Of a stretch of DNA of 64,000 bases, positions 1 to 12,099 are shown piece after piece (position 1 is the stretch's first letter; every line of letters begins with the position of its first letter). The DNA comes from Camelus bactrianus. Taxonomy: Eukaryota; Chordata; Mammalia; Artiodactyla; Camelidae. The notes under the pieces are model-generated. The model saw only the letters and a list, made by a program, of their open reading frames with translations, made no database searches and was not told the origin of the DNA. The DNA is taken from contig NC_133544.1 in NCBI RefSeq assembly GCF_048773025.1, forward strand, positions 63,911,501-63,975,500. Reading direction: 5' to 3'. The position numbers were made by a program, and so were the translations under genes.

Positions 1-1253
1 GAAAATTTTCATAAATTTACTACATGTTATTTTTAAAATTCTACATAGCAAACAAACAAGACCATAAACAAAGTCAAAAACAGAATATTAAATTTTTTAA
101 AAAGACATATATGACAGCCTTATGACAACTTTCTTAACAGAGGATGTTTTGTAAAATCTGTATTTTAATGACTAACACAATAGGAAATGGACAGATATAT
201 GAATGAACAATTTATACAGAAAAAATAACTTTTAAATGAAATGAAGCTCCATCTCATTCATAATTTTTTAAATTATTAAAAACTTTAAAAGCCTAGCTGA
301 TAAGCAAAAGTCCAAAACCTTAGTAATACACAAGGTTTGGGGAAAATAGATACTCTGCTTAATCACCACTATTGGTGGTAAAACTTCTCTAGAAGAAAAT
401 TTAGTTGAATCATAAAGACTACTATGAGTATGTTACATTCTAGAATGTTATTTTATTTCCATGAAGTGAATAGCTAATTATTATATTTTAAATTTTTAAT
501 TATTTTGGCTTTCTTACTTTTTTTGTGCAGTTGCTCAGTGCATCAGTGACTAATGCTGGGTGGAGTCAGGAAGTGATCATCGCTTGTTCTACAGACACTA
601 GTAGAGGAGGCTGCTGCTTACATATTTTCAGTCCTATTTTCAACCCCCACTCCCTGAATACCCTCAAAGCACCTTTTTGAATTTCATCCTGTGCCTAGCT
701 TCTGACTTCCTACAAAAGAAACACAGATAAGTGTCCCTTTCCTTTCTTTTTATAGCTCAGTTACTGTGAGGTTCTGTTCCTTCTCCTTTCTTCTCTCCCC
801 TTCTTTCTCTATTAAGAACCATGGTTTTTGGAGGCTGTAGCTCTCCTCTCACTTCTCCTCCCATTGCATGACACAGATGCCACCGTCTCTGGCACACTTT
901 GGCTCTACAGAAGTATAATAAGACACAGTGATATCACACGAGTGGCCCTGAACAACCTGGAAACAGGCTGGACTTCGACTGCAAGGATGAGCAAGGGACA
1001 ACTTCATGTTTATGTGGCTTTCGCTTGAAACTACTTTGGTCCTGGATAAGGAACCACTCATGTCAGATATACTCAATTTCACTTATGACGAGTTGGGTAA
1101 TGGAGAGGTTACTTCCTCTTCTTATGCTGTAGCCATTGGTGTGATCTTTGTGTCAACCGGAGACTGAGGGACAAACCACCACAGACTGTGCTGGAACCAC
1201 AGAGGATCAAACAGTCAGAGGCACTCAGCACCCAGGCCCCGGCTGCTGCTCAG
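1..1253. other. Intergenic flank downstream of TRAV9
   Basis: AT-rich DNA with no gene I can support. A stretch near 820-1060, read on the minus strand, faintly resembles the end of a V exon, but it lacks a convincing recombination signal and is not called. Confidence 0.5.
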
Positions 1254-1292
1254 GGTTTGTGCTCAGCTCCCCCTGCAGCTCCTGTCACTGTG
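1254..1292 (-). promoter_or_regulatory. 23-RSS of TRAV9
   Basis: On the minus strand the V exon is followed by the consensus heptamer CACAGTG (1286-1292), a 23 bp spacer and the nonamer GCACAAACC (1254-1262). This is the RAG recombination signal expected 3' of a V gene. Confidence 0.9.
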
Positions 1293-1752
1293 TCAGTCAG
1301 AGCACAGTAGTACACGGCCGAGTCTGCCCCTCGGACTGAGGCTTTCTCCAAGTGGAAGGAAGTTTGTTCTCTGTGGTACGTGGCTTCAAAACCTTTGTTG
1401 TGTCCCTTCTCCTTGTCCCTCGAGGCTTTCAGGAGGAGCTGTGGACCTTCTCCGGGGTACTGGACGTACCAGAAAAGAGTGGGGTACCCCGCAGCTGAAT
1501 AACTGCAGTTCATAGTCAGGGCAGTTGATTCTGGAAGGGTCACTGGGCCTTCTGTCTGAGTCACTGAGTCTCCACGGGTTCGTCCTGGGCAAGAATAAAA
1601 TAGTTCATGTCCCCTTGGGTATGAAGCTCTCAGATAAAATTACAGTTAAAGGTTTTCCTGATGAAACAGAAGAAAGAATACACATTTTTAGAGGCATTTT
1701 ACTTACCAAGCATTAAGAGCACCACAGTCAGTAAGCCTGGAGGAGAGTTCAT
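1293..1752 (-). CDS. TRAV9: T-cell receptor alpha variable gene, TRAV9 family, apparently functional
   Basis: This encodes the variable domain of a TCR alpha chain, which pairs with beta at the T-cell surface to contact peptide-MHC. The leader exon is 1707-1752 (MNSPPGLLTVVLLMLG), closed by donor GTAAGT. The V exon is 1293-1584 after acceptor CCCAG, and the join is in frame, giving G-R-T-R-G-D-S-V-T-Q. The first cysteine (MNCSY), the FR2 tryptophan (LFWYVQYPGEG) and the second cysteine (AVYYCALT) are all present, and the frame is open to the RSS. The FR3 run KGFEATYHREQTSFHLEK is typical of the TRAV8/TRAV9 group; family 9 fits best against the human sequence as remembered. It lies outside the tandem duplication, just beyond TRAV26 copy A. 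Confidence 0.88.
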
Positions 1753-1870
1753 CTCTACAGTGTCGCCTGAATAACGTGCTTGACAACTACCACGAAGAAA
1801 TGCTGAAGTCACAGTGAAGGGATAAAGGGAAGCCTGCATTTCACACAGGAAGTGTGTTTGTGTTAGGAAC

Positions 1871-1889
1871 CTGCTCCCCCTGGTGGACG
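1871..1889 (-). promoter_or_regulatory. CTCF-like motif upstream of TRAV9
   Basis: The minus strand reads CCACCAGGGGGAGCAG, close to the CTCF core CCACCAGGGGGCGC. It lies about 120 bp upstream of the TRAV9 start codon, in the same orientation as the gene. The call rests on motif match only. Confidence 0.45.
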
Positions 1890-3439
1890 GGGGCAGAAAT
1901 GGGATGCATGTTTCCTAGTCTCCTCCCCTTGGCAGAGATAAGCTCTCCTCCCTGACTGTGTTTATGAGGCACGTGTCAGTCCTCAGGTGACACTTGGAAA
2001 CCTGATCAATAACTGTCGTAACTTCTCAGATCTGTTTTGTTCTTAGGACGCTCCTGACATCACTGCTATTTGAAATGCAATGTTCCCTTAGTGCTAAATT
2101 GTATCAAGTGCAAGGAATGCTACGCTTCTGATGAAAGCCTTTTAGGAGAAAAAGTCACACTATCCCATTTACAGTCATATATTCCTGAATATGGACATCA
2201 TTAAAAAATAAAATTATGAATCCTAGCAAGAAAAAAGCATACTTGAAATTACTGAATTTGTACAGAATGATCTGAGATGAATATATTATTCCCCCACAAT
2301 TTCAGTGACACCAAGATAAGGTGACTGGCCCATGTGAAACAAACAAGTACTAATCTGACACTCTCAGTGGATGTCTAACCTCAGGGATGCTTTCTATTAC
2401 CACCCATCTGCCAACATTTTGTTGCCAAACTTTAACCAAATAATTTTCCACCCACTGGGTAGGGGAACCTTGAAGATGTGGGTCTGCATCAAAAGTGTGG
2501 AGCATGAGCTAGGACTGTCTTCTTTCCCAGCTTTTCAATTGTTAAAGACATATCAGTGGATATTCACACATCAGCTAATAGTAGAATCAATGTGTGAGTG
2601 GTTTAAAATTACGCAGTCTAGGATCCTACCACTAACTTCATAAATCATATTTTCTAGTAGTGACGAATTTATAATTTTTGAAATCTCCCAGATGGTTTTG
2701 TTGCAGTCAATCTAATACCAGCCTACGAGATTTCATTTGTGATCGCTGTTCTATACCAAGATGGTCATCAAAGATCAGGGAGAAAGCTCTGGGATCAGCA
2801 TGGAAAAACGTTGCCATGATTATACTATTTGTAATTGGTCTTTTTCTATGAAGTACCAGCAGCAAAAACAAGCATTTCTTTAGCTCCCTTTTTATGACTG
2901 TTCATTTTATAAAACAAAACAAAATCCTGAGAGCTATAGGATGAAGCTCTGGAGAAGGGTGTATCTTCTGTAAAGACTGCAACCATCGATCCTTAGACAC
3001 ATAGATGGAAGCTTAGCTCTGTCTCTGTGCTGGAGTTCACTCTCTACAGATTCACATGAAGGAGCTTCATGAGTCCAGAGTCAACATGGGAATAGTTTCC
3101 CAGGGGCAGATTTAAGGAATAAAATCAGGCTCAGATACTGTTTGGGTTCTTCCTTTCTTCTCCACCATCCGAATCCCATTGTCAGAACCTGCCTCAGAAC
3201 TAAGCTAGAAATGAGTTCTGGAAAAACAGCAGAAACTTCAATTTTCACATACTAAAAAGAAAGCAAAAGTAGGCTGGGATGATGCTGAGTTGAAAAAAAT
3301 GTATCACACATGAGTGCAGAGTGTTATCTATACTTTAATTAAAAAAACATAGATTTAGGCCAATGAAAACTAAAGGAGAAATATTTTGTATTTTGGGTGA
3401 CACGAGAAGACTTATACAACATTGAATGAGGAGACTTGT
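1890..3439. other. Intergenic, nothing recognised
   Basis: AT-rich sequence upstream of TRAV9. The open frame at 2371-2643 has no recognisable domain and ordinary intergenic composition, so no gene is called. Confidence 0.5.
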
Positions 3440-4430
3440 TAAATTTGGATTTTTAATGGCTTCATTGATGTATAATTGCATAACAATGAAGTGTACTTAT
3501 TTAAAGTGTACAATTTTATAAGATTTGACCTACGTATATACTTGTGAAGCCATCACCACAATCAAGCTGGTGAACGTATGCATCACCCCAAAAGTTTCCT
3601 CATATCCCATCGTAATCCTCCTCTAAACGTTCTCCTCACTGCCCATCCCCGTTTCCAGACAACACTACTGTCATTATCAATTAATTTGCATATTTTATAA
3701 TTTTGTATACATGGAGACATATGAACTTTTTGTTAGCTTCTTTTACTCAATACAATTATTTTGTGATTCTTCCAAGATTTTAAGTGTCAGTGGTTCATTT
3801 CTTTGTGTTGCTGAATAGTATTCCATTACACAGATATAAAACAGTATGCTTATGTAGTCATCTATTGATGAACATTTTGGATTTTGTTCAGTCCCAGTTT
3901 GGGGCTGTTACAAATAAAGCTGCTATGAACTTTTGTGTATAAGATTTGTATAGACATATGCTTTCATTTTTCTTGGGTCAATATCTGGAAATGGAACGGC
4001 ATGATCATAGGTAGATGTGTATTTGACTTTATTTAACTTTCTTATTTTTTTTAGTATCTTCTTTGTAGATTCCCTTGATTTTCTACTCAGATAATTATGC
4101 TGTCTGTGAATCAAGATAGGTTCACTTCTGCTTTCCAAACTGTATGTCTTTTGTGTTTTTATCTTATCTTAATGCACTGGCTACAATTCCTAGTACAATA
4201 TTAAATACAAGTGGTGGAAGCCAAAACTCTTCTTTTATTTTTGAAGTTAGGAGGAAAGCTTTTAGTCTTTTACTGTCAAATATGACGTCTGATGTAGGTG
4301 TTTCATAGAGGCTCTTTATTAAGTTGAGGAAATTCCCTTCAATTTCTAATTCACTGATAACTTCTAATCAGGAATGAATGATGGATTTTGTCAAATAATT
4401 TTTCTGGACATATTGAGGTTTACCCTTATT
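3440..4430 (-). mobile_element. Old L1 (LINE-1) remnant, antisense
   Basis: The plus strand carries reverse-complement L1 3' sequence. It includes the complement of the tract encoding the end of ORF2 (tggttcatttctttgtgttg and attccattacacagatataa), followed near 4140-4430 by reverse-transcriptase-region sequence. It is diverged and broken, and lies just left of the duplicated block. Confidence 0.7.
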
Positions 4431-4829
4431 AATTAATTATCTGCTACTTGGCAATCTCTGTAGCTCCATCACTGATAAATTGTCACAACAAAATATTAAA
4501 AACATATCACTCTCCTGTTTTACAAATATTGAAGTAAAGCTTAAAAATGCTTAGTAAATAGGTGGCAACACTAATAATTTTGAACACAGGTTTTTTCTGA
4601 TAGCAAAACTCATGTTCTCTGTTTTTAACACTATGGATTGTTTTCAGAGAAAACTTGGAAGAGAAGACAAAGAGTAGAAAATTACTTCTTCTCAGACCCT
4701 TGAAGTATTTTAAGACATCGTGTTAACAGGATCCATATTCATCCAAATCAATCTATAGGGAAAATAATTAAATGATTGCAGATTTTGCAGTTTCACCAAA
4801 AAAGAAGACAATATTATGAAGGGTACTCA
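4431..4829. other. Intergenic, left of duplication copy A
   Basis: No gene seen. Similarity to the 43.7 kb region begins near 4830, so this stretch holds the left duplication boundary. Confidence 0.5.
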
Positions 4830-5282
4830 AGCTTTTTCTCAGAGAAAGGCTACTTTATTTCGGGCAAGCAGAACAACTGTAATACTGTGCATTTCAGAAT
4901 GCGGACTTGCACTGGATCCAAATGAAGCAAGCCTTTGGGACAAGCAGAATTACTTGTATTTTCTCACCTTTCATGTTTAGACAAACACACTGAAAACAAC
5001 ATTCTACTGACATGAGAAGGAACCATGGAAAATTATTGACGCATCTTCACTTTGTTGCTATGTCAAAATTATGATCCGTACACTCCTTGTAATTCGTCTC
5101 AGCCACATCAACCAGTGAAGCTCTTATTCCTTGTCCTCTCTGTCTTCTCTTCTTTATCCATATTCTCACTCTTTCCTTCCCCTCACTTTCCCTCTGATTG
5201 CTCTCTGAGTCTCCTTCTAGGTGGCTCTGGATTTGCTCTCAGTGGCTGCAGCCTCCCCGTCCCTCCCCTCCTTGCCACCAGG

Positions 5283-5321
5283 GAGATACTGCACAGGTGC
5301 AGCCCCGTCTGTCCCGCTGTG
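5283..5321 (-). promoter_or_regulatory. 23-RSS of TRAV26 copy A, weak nonamer
   Basis: The heptamer CACAGCG (5315-5321) follows the V exon. At 23 bp spacing the nonamer position reads CAGTATCTC (5283-5291), which is poor against ACAAAAACC. Copy B has the same heptamer and nonamer. Confidence 0.65.
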
Positions 5322-6092
5322 CCTCTCTCAGGGCGCAGTAGTACACAGCGCTGTCTCTCAGGGCGACCCGGGGCAGGACCAAGCTGCTGGACTTTCTGTC
5401 TGTCGCTATGGTCAGAGAGGCCATGTTGTTGGTCACAGTGTCTCGAAAGCCATGAATGATATGCTGTGGACTCTGACTGGGCTTTTGCCGATACCAGTGT
5501 ATATAGTCACTTACACCAATGGTAGAGTGGTTGCAAGGCAGGTTTACGTCTTCTCCTTCTGCAAAATCCTTGGATTTGGGCTGGTCAATCTCAGCCTCAA
5601 TCACAATCCCTAAGGGGTCAAGAAAATAAAATTAGGTCCTGAGCACAAATCACTTTAAATCTATGGATCAAGGACACAACATTCCCACATTCTCTGAGCC
5701 TGCCCCCTACTCCAGTGTTTAAATTTCTGTCCTGCAAAAATAGCATTGCTGCTCCTTATAGAGACCAAACATAAACAGCAAGAATCAGAGATTCCAGAGG
5801 CTCTAATCCATGGCTCCTTTGTTCAATAAACCCAGAGATTTCTTACAACCTGTGTAGTGCTAGGAGATCTTCTGGGGTCAGGGCTGATTTAATCTGTCAT
5901 GTAGAAGTTCGTGCTCCCCAGCAAACCCAGAGATCAGTCCTCAGTCCCATCCCCAGCATGCTGAACAGAGCACAGGGCGAGGAGTGCAGAGCAAATAACA
6001 CTTCATGGCCCCTTGGCCTCAAAGTCACGCCTGGTGGACACAGAGCACTTACCCCAGGTCAGAAGCACAGCTACTCCAGTCACCAGCCTCAT
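5322..6092 (-). CDS. TRAV26: T-cell receptor alpha variable gene, TRAV26 family (copy A)
   Basis: TCR alpha variable domain. The leader exon is 6053-6092 (MRLVTGVAVLLTWG) with donor GTAAGT. The V exon is 5322-5609 after acceptor CCCTTAG; the join gives G-I-V-I-E-A-E-I-D-Q-P in frame. First cysteine (NLPCNHST), tryptophan (IHWYRQKPSQ) and second cysteine (AVYYCALRE) are present. The CNHST and IIHG motifs and FR3 ASLTIATDRKSSSLVLP fit human TRAV26 better than its relative TRAV4. The coding part is intact; the odd point is the weak RSS nonamer, which may lower rearrangement. Copy B at 44.2-45.0 kb differs at a few residues, mainly in CDR1 and FR2. Confidence 0.85.
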
Positions 6093-8352
6093 ACTTCAAG
6101 GACAAGCTGGGATCAGGAGCCCACAGCTTGTGTCTGATCTTAGGCTTAAAGAGGTTCCAGGGAACAGAAGCGACAGCTGCTTATAGACACTTACAAGGAG
6201 TGGAGCCACCACTGTGCTGTTGCCAATAGTTGTCAGCCAATGAGGGAGGAGTTCCTTCTTTAGGGCTTCCTCCTCTGCTCTAGTCGTGTCCTCAAAAGAA
6301 GGAGGGAATATCAGGCACCCCCAGCTCACAGGGTGCCCACTGTCATCATTTGAGAAGTTTGAAGTCAGTCTCTGAATAAGGAGCACCATCACAATGATGT
6401 GTCTGTCCACAACCACTGTCCCATCATCTCTTCCTTAAAGAAACTGGCTGAAGCTCCATGAACCTCGTGGAGAACATTGTTAAACCCCAGAAGACTGCAC
6501 TGTGTTCTGTGTTGTAGGGAAGTGAAAATTCCCATACACATTCCAGAAAATGTGTGTGAGGTTCAAAAGTTGGCAGTGATGTGCTCAGGGGGACAGGAAA
6601 AATTAGTAACATTGAGAGTAATTGTAAATGTCCTGGGGGCAGGGTTTCTCTAAAGGTCCCTGGAATCATGCATCTACCACCATCGAGGTCATCATGTTTC
6701 AATGCCTCTGTTGTGACATAGTAACTGATGCCATGCATAGTGTGCCCCTCGTCCTCCTGGAACAGGGGTCCTTAATCCTCGTGTCCTCTGTGCCCATGCT
6801 TGTAAGTGCTGTGCACCAAGGGCGCTGCGGCAGAGGGAAAACACTGAAGGGAAAGCAGCAAGACAGGGGATGGGTGGGTGGGGGTGGTAGAAAAAGTTAG
6901 GAGAGGGAAGAAAATGAATGTCTGAAATAGAAAGGACGAGAGATCATTAGGGAAGGGAAACAGGGAAAGCAGTGTTTGGGGAGGTACATGAAAAAGCTAG
7001 GCTAAGGGTCCCCGAATCCCCCGAATCCTTGATCACACACTCACTGAGGGATTTTAAATGACAAGGTGTCTAAGGAAGATGAAAGTGTGTCATTTTTCCT
7101 TTTCCTGTAGAACATCAATGGAAAACACCGTGTTTCCTTCCCTCTCCCAGAAAGGATCCTTAAGTTTGCAGATGAGCAGCCCCCTCTTGTGACTGAATAA
7201 ATACACTGCAGCGCTAACCCCAGGCCACTTCAGCCAGCCAGCTTTTGAGAGACTCCTCAGGTTTGAAGGAAAATATCTTAGTTGTTAATACCTCTTTGCT
7301 CATATTTGTTTTCTGGGTCCTAAAACCGTCTAAGAAGATTTTAATTATTTTGATTGCTTTATTTCAGAAATATTCCCCATTATGATGCTCAGTTTTTGGC
7401 TTCTCTTTTAATTTTCCTTTTGTCTCCAACCTCCCTATATTTAAAGATTACTTCTAGCCTTCCCGTAGTTAAAGGTTACTCAGTGTCTATAAGAGGGGTT
7501 GATACAGCCTAGGCACTCAGGGGTTACCTGTTTCCTGAATAAGAGGATGTGTCATTATTCATGAATAGTCAAAGAAGTTATGCTGAAAAACTCTTAATTC
7601 TAAAAGCAATCTTTCAATTTTATGGAAAACATGTTAAACACAAGACTCCACCAGGATAAATGGAGGGTTAGATTTGAGAACAAAATTCAACAATAGACAA
7701 AACAAAAATGTCCCAGGCCCAGGATAGAGGAAAATTAACAATTAAACTGAATATATGGGAGTAAATGCCAGAGTAATCATGATTTATTCAGTTAACACAT
7801 ATTCATCAGTATTCAGTGGATCCCGTTCTGTGTAAAAACACACAAACACACACACACACACAGAAGCCAACAGGCACTACTACTGAAATGATAAGAAGAA
7901 ATAAAAACTGAAATTATTTAAAGTAGGTAGGAATGTATTATTTTATTATATTAGCAAAAGGCAAAAGAAAACTAATTAACAATGACTCTTTTGTTTGTTG
8001 GGTTTTTTGCCTATTTTTTAGAAGATGGTAGCAATCATGACAAACTGTCATTTTAAATAATATTGAAAAGTAAAAAATACTGTGTATGACTATGGAAAAT
8101 CTAAAAATAACTTTTTCTAATCTACTGTCCTTTTCAGATTTTTAATTTTAGAGGATCATATCTCTAAGACCATGTGAGGTGAGATTATCTTCCTTTGCTT
8201 GGTGAAAAAAAAAATAATGTACTTAACTGACTTCCAGAAAATCGAGAGAATCTGATAAAGGGCTAACACCTCTACATGAAGAATACTCTCAACAACTGAG
8301 AAATAGAAGATAGAGTCCTGAATCTAATAAAGGGTATCAGTGAAAATGTCAA
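6093..8352. other. Intergenic upstream of TRAV26 copy A
   Basis: The 6093-7300 part matches 44974-46150 closely. A CTCF-like run (minus strand ACAAGAGGGGGCTGC) lies near 7178-7192 and is kept in copy B. The part at 7530-7840 has no counterpart in B. A short (CA)n run lies at 7840-7862. No gene seen. Confidence 0.5.
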
Positions 8353-8366
8353 AAGTCAATATTTTT

Positions 8367-8896
8367 GGTAACAACATGAAAACAACCTAAAAGTCCAGTG
8401 ACAGAGGACTGGATAAAGAAGTTGCAGTATATTTATGCATTGGAATACTACTCAGCCATAAAAAAAAGAATAAAATAATGCCATTAGTAGCAACATGAAT
8501 GGACCTGGAGATTGTCACCTTAACTGAAGTAAGCTGGAAAGAGAAAGAAAAATACCATATGATATCACTTATACATGGGATCTAAAAACTAAGACAAATG
8601 GAGTTATTTACAAAAGAGGAACAGACTCACAGACATAGAAAATAAATTTATATTTACAGAGGGGTTAAAGGGTAGGAAGGGATAAATTGGGAGTTCGAGA
8701 CTTGCAGATACGATCTAATATACATATAAAATAGATAAACAGAAGTATATTCAATATGTTTACAATGAAACAGAATATGAAAATGAATGTATGCATGTTC
8801 ACATATGACTGACGCATTTTGCTGTACACCAGAAATTGACACAGCATTGTAAACTGACTATACTTCGATTATATATGAATCTATATAGATATATTT
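8367..8896 (+). mobile_element. 5'-truncated L1 3' end, only in copy A
   Basis: Plus-strand L1 tail: sequence for the end of ORF2 (gactggataaagaagttgca, ggaatactactcagccat) and then the cetartiodactyl L1 3' UTR with ttgctgtacaccagaaattg. It is flanked by direct repeats AAGTCAATATT (8353-8363 and 8897-8907). Copy B at about 46885 holds a single related site, so the element inserted after the duplication. Confidence 0.85.
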
Positions 8897-8912
8897 AAGT
8901 CAATATTATTTT

Positions 8913-9719
8913 GTACACGGTCATGAATGAGACAGCTAGATTACCACTATTTACATTCACTGTTGTACTGGACGGCCTGGCATCAAATCAGGAAAAGGAA
9001 AGAAGACAAATTATATTAGAAAAGGGAGAAGTTAAACCATTTTTATTAATAGGTGACACGTTTGTGTTTGTAGAAACTACAAAATTATCTATAAACAAAC
9101 TGTAAGAACTAGAACTAATAGGAACATTAACAAAGTCACTAAACACAAACATCAATTTTATTTCTAGATTCTAGTCAAAAGCATGAGGAAATGAAATTAA
9201 AATATCATTTATCAAATACTTTGGAACTAATTTAATATAAGGCATGTGAGTGCTCTATACAAAATCTTAATGTTAAGAAAAGAAATTCCAGAGGACCTAC
9301 ATAAATAGAATATTATATGATTCTAAAGACTTTATATATTCAGATGACAATTATCCTGAATAAATCCATAAATTTCATGCAATCCTAATCAAATTACTAG
9401 CAACCTTTTGTAGTAGAAGCTAATTCTATGACTTATGTGGACATGCAAAGACTAAACCTTGAATAAGAAAAAGAAAGTGGACTTGCATTTCCAGACTTCA
9501 AAACTTATATGAAGTCCCAGTAGTTAAGGCAGAACGGTCTGCTGGTACGAGTTAAAAATAAAGCTCTCAATGAACAGCATCAAAATCTCAGGTAGGCGCA
9601 TGAACATCATTCATCAACTGATTATTATCCAAAGGTGACAAAGTCATTCCACGGAGTAAAAGATGGTCTTTCTAGGATGACAGCTAGAGCAATTGGTGAT
9701 TTGCATTTTTTTAAGAGTA
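8913..9719. other. Intergenic, shared with copy B
   Basis: Matches about 46930-47680. No coding gene; the open frame at 8911-9105 is not kept in copy B. Confidence 0.5.
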
Positions 9720-10665
9720 TCACTGTTTTATAGTTTTAGCATGAAGGTCCTGTGAATGTTTTCTTAGATGTATACCTTAGCATTTGGGGCCTTTTTTGAG
9801 CCACTGTAAATGGTATTCTATTTTAAATTTAGGTGTCCACATGTTCATTGCTGGTATTTAGAAACACATTTAATTTTGTATGGTTATCTTACAACCTGTG
9901 ACCTTGCTCAACTCACTTCACGGTTCTAAGAGCTTTTGTTTTGGTTTGGTTTTAGTATATTCTTTGGCATTTTCTACATAGATCATCACGTTGTCTTCAA
10001 ATAGTGCAGTTTGACCCTTTCCTGACCTATGACATTGTCTTTACATTTACTTGCTTTATTGCACCGACTACAACGTGTAAGGATGCTGAGGGAGAATGGG
10101 GAGAGTGGATATTCTTGCTTTGTTCCCAGTCTTAGGGAGCAGTACGTAGTCTTTTACCAGTAAACATGCTATTAGCTGTTGAGTAAACTCTCCACTGTTC
10201 GTATATTTCCAAGAGTTTTCAGCAGGGTGACTGTTGAATGTTGGCAAATGCTTTTTCTATATAGATTAATATGATCATATGACTCTTCTTTATTACTCTG
10301 TTGATAGAGTGAATTCCGTCAATTGATTTTCAAACATTGAAGAAAGTCTTTCATCCCTGAACAAAATCCATTCGTGCTGGGTATCCTATTCTTTCTATAT
10401 ATGGATGAATTCTACTTTCTAATATTTTGTTAACAAATTTTGCTTCTATATTAACAAAGGATATTTCTCTGTAGTTTTCATTTTTATATGGCCTTTTTCT
10501 GATTTTGGTATCAGGGTAATAACAGCTTCATAAAGCCAGTGAGAATTATTTTCTTTCTATCATCTGGAAGAAACTGTGTAGAATTCATGCTATTTCTTCT
10601 TCAAATGTTTGGGACAATTCTGCAATAACATTATATGAGCCTGGGGACTGTTATTTTTTTTCAGT
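9720..10665 (-). mobile_element. Old L1 remnant, antisense, abutting the TRAV25 RSS
   Basis: The plus strand is the complement of the L1 ORF2 reverse-transcriptase region (for example tcatcacgttgtcttcaaat and gctatttcttcttcaaatgt). Copy B has it at 47690-48385, shorter by about 300 bp. Presence in both copies dates it before the duplication. Confidence 0.7.
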
Positions 10666-10764
10666 TAAAAATTCAATTACTTCACAGACTTTGTGACTTC
10701 AGCTTTCTCTGTCTCCTGCCCCGAGGACAGCTGAGGAGGAGCTGCTCCTGGAGCCACATAGTGA

Positions 10765-10803
10765 GGTTTGGGGACAGGCAGCAGGTGCTTTGAAAGCGCT
10801 GTG
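10765..10803 (-). promoter_or_regulatory. 23-RSS of TRAV25 copy A
   Basis: Heptamer CACAGCG (10797-10803), 23 bp spacer, nonamer CCCCAAACC (10765-10773). One heptamer mismatch to consensus. Confidence 0.8.
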
Positions 10804-11391
10804 TCCCTGCGCAGAAGTAGGTTCCCACATCTGCAGTCTGGGCGGCCGGGATGTGCAGGAAGCTGTCCTTTTTGGTCTCTCCAAACCGAGCTGTCAGTCT
10901 CCCCTGCCTCTTCACGTCTCCACTCTTAGTTAATGTCATCAAGAAGACTGGACGTCCCCCAGGCTGCTGCTTATACCACTGTAAACTGTTTAAAATGCTT
11001 GAGGTATTTCAGTATGTGGTGAAGTTCTCTCCCTCTTGTAGGAAGACGAATTCAGGAATTTGCTTTATCTGTTGTCCATTCACTTCTGTTCAGAAAAAGA
11101 GTGGGAGGCATCAGGGTCTGATTAGATGTCTATTCCCTCAGCTACAATGGTCTTTCTCATTCTCCTGTGTATTTTCGCCTTCTTTCCATGTCTCCCTCCC
11201 CAACTACCTCTTTCTTCCTTTTAGTTTTTGTGTTTTTCTCAACATCTTTGCTCTCAATGAGAAAATCTCATTCCTGCAGTTGCCTACAGATAATAACCCA
11301 CTCTGCTGAATTCTCTGAGAGCAACCAGGGAGATCCCAAACTCACGTGATATTTGCATCCATAAGATCAGAATCATTGTTATGAGAAACAT
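10804..11391 (-). pseudogene. TRAV25: TCR alpha variable pseudogene, TRAV25 family (copy A)
   Basis: The leader exon is 11346-11391 (MFLITMILILWMQIS plus one base) with donor GTGAGT. The V exon is 10804-11085 after acceptor CTGAACAG; the join gives Q-V-N-G-Q-Q-I-K-Q-I-P. FR1 FVFLQEGENFTTY is followed by TGA (11009-11011) where copy B has TGC, so the first conserved cysteine has become a stop. The rest is open: LQWYKQQPGG in FR2, RLTARFGETKKDSFLHI in FR3 and TYFCAG at the end. The family call rests on the EGExFTTYCN and QWYKQRPGGxPVFL motifs of human TRAV25. Splice sites and RSS are usable, so it could still rearrange but not encode a chain. Confidence 0.88.
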
Positions 11392-12099
11392 CTTCCCCCT
11401 TCTTCGTCTTCAGAAACAGTTGCTGAATCTGACCACCCCTGATGGGTTTCCCTTGGGCAAGCTTCCTCCAAACCCTGCCACTGACTTTTGGAAAGAAAGG
11501 GGAAAGGAGGGACTGCAGTTTGAGAGCCAATCAGACCTACCATGTTTCACTCACCTATTTTCAGAAGAGGGTGGGTGTCTGTGTTTGCAGATGCTGCCCC
11601 CCTGTGACTAGATCAGAAATTGCTGAATTTCTAACCAATTCCTTACAGAATGCTTTCTAATTCAAGTGGTATGTAGGTTTGTTAGGCTTGAAAAGAAAGC
11701 GTCTACTCATACTGATATTGCTGAGGGGGAATGATTTGCCTTTTAAAAATGGACCCTGTGGTTTAAAACTACGGCATCAGGAGGAAATAATATATTTCCT
11801 TTGTCATGTCCAGCTTCATCAGACTCACGTAGTGTGTGTCTCTGCATGTGCTAGTGGAGCGTATTAGGTCACAGACATTTTAATAAATGTGGGAAAGACT
11901 CCTGATTTATGGTTAGACAAACTATGATCTCAAAATAGAAGATAAAAAGCACCTATTTCTTTGCTGTCATACACAATATCAAGGTTTGTAAATTATCCAA
12001 TTTAGAGTTCATCTTTACTGTTTCACTATGTTACCTTTCCACATACCAGGGACATAAAAATCAATGTAATTTGACAAAAAGGCACCAGATAAGATGCGC
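11392..12099. other. Upstream flank of TRAV25 copy A
   Basis: Very similar to 49114-49800. It holds a CTCF-like run (minus strand CACAGGGGGGCAGCA, about 11592-11606) some 200 bp upstream of the leader, identical in copy B. No gene seen. Confidence 0.5.

Noticed and set aside
820-1060. Possible V exon end on the minus strand (tattatacttctgtagagcc resembles the second-cysteine region).
   Set aside because: The heptamer candidate CAAAGTG has no nonamer at 12 or 23 bp, and no FR1/FR2 match was found. Probably chance.
5052-5613. Plus-strand open frames over TRAV26, repeated at 44016-44496.
   Set aside because: Antisense shadows of the V exon, shared only because the V gene is duplicated.
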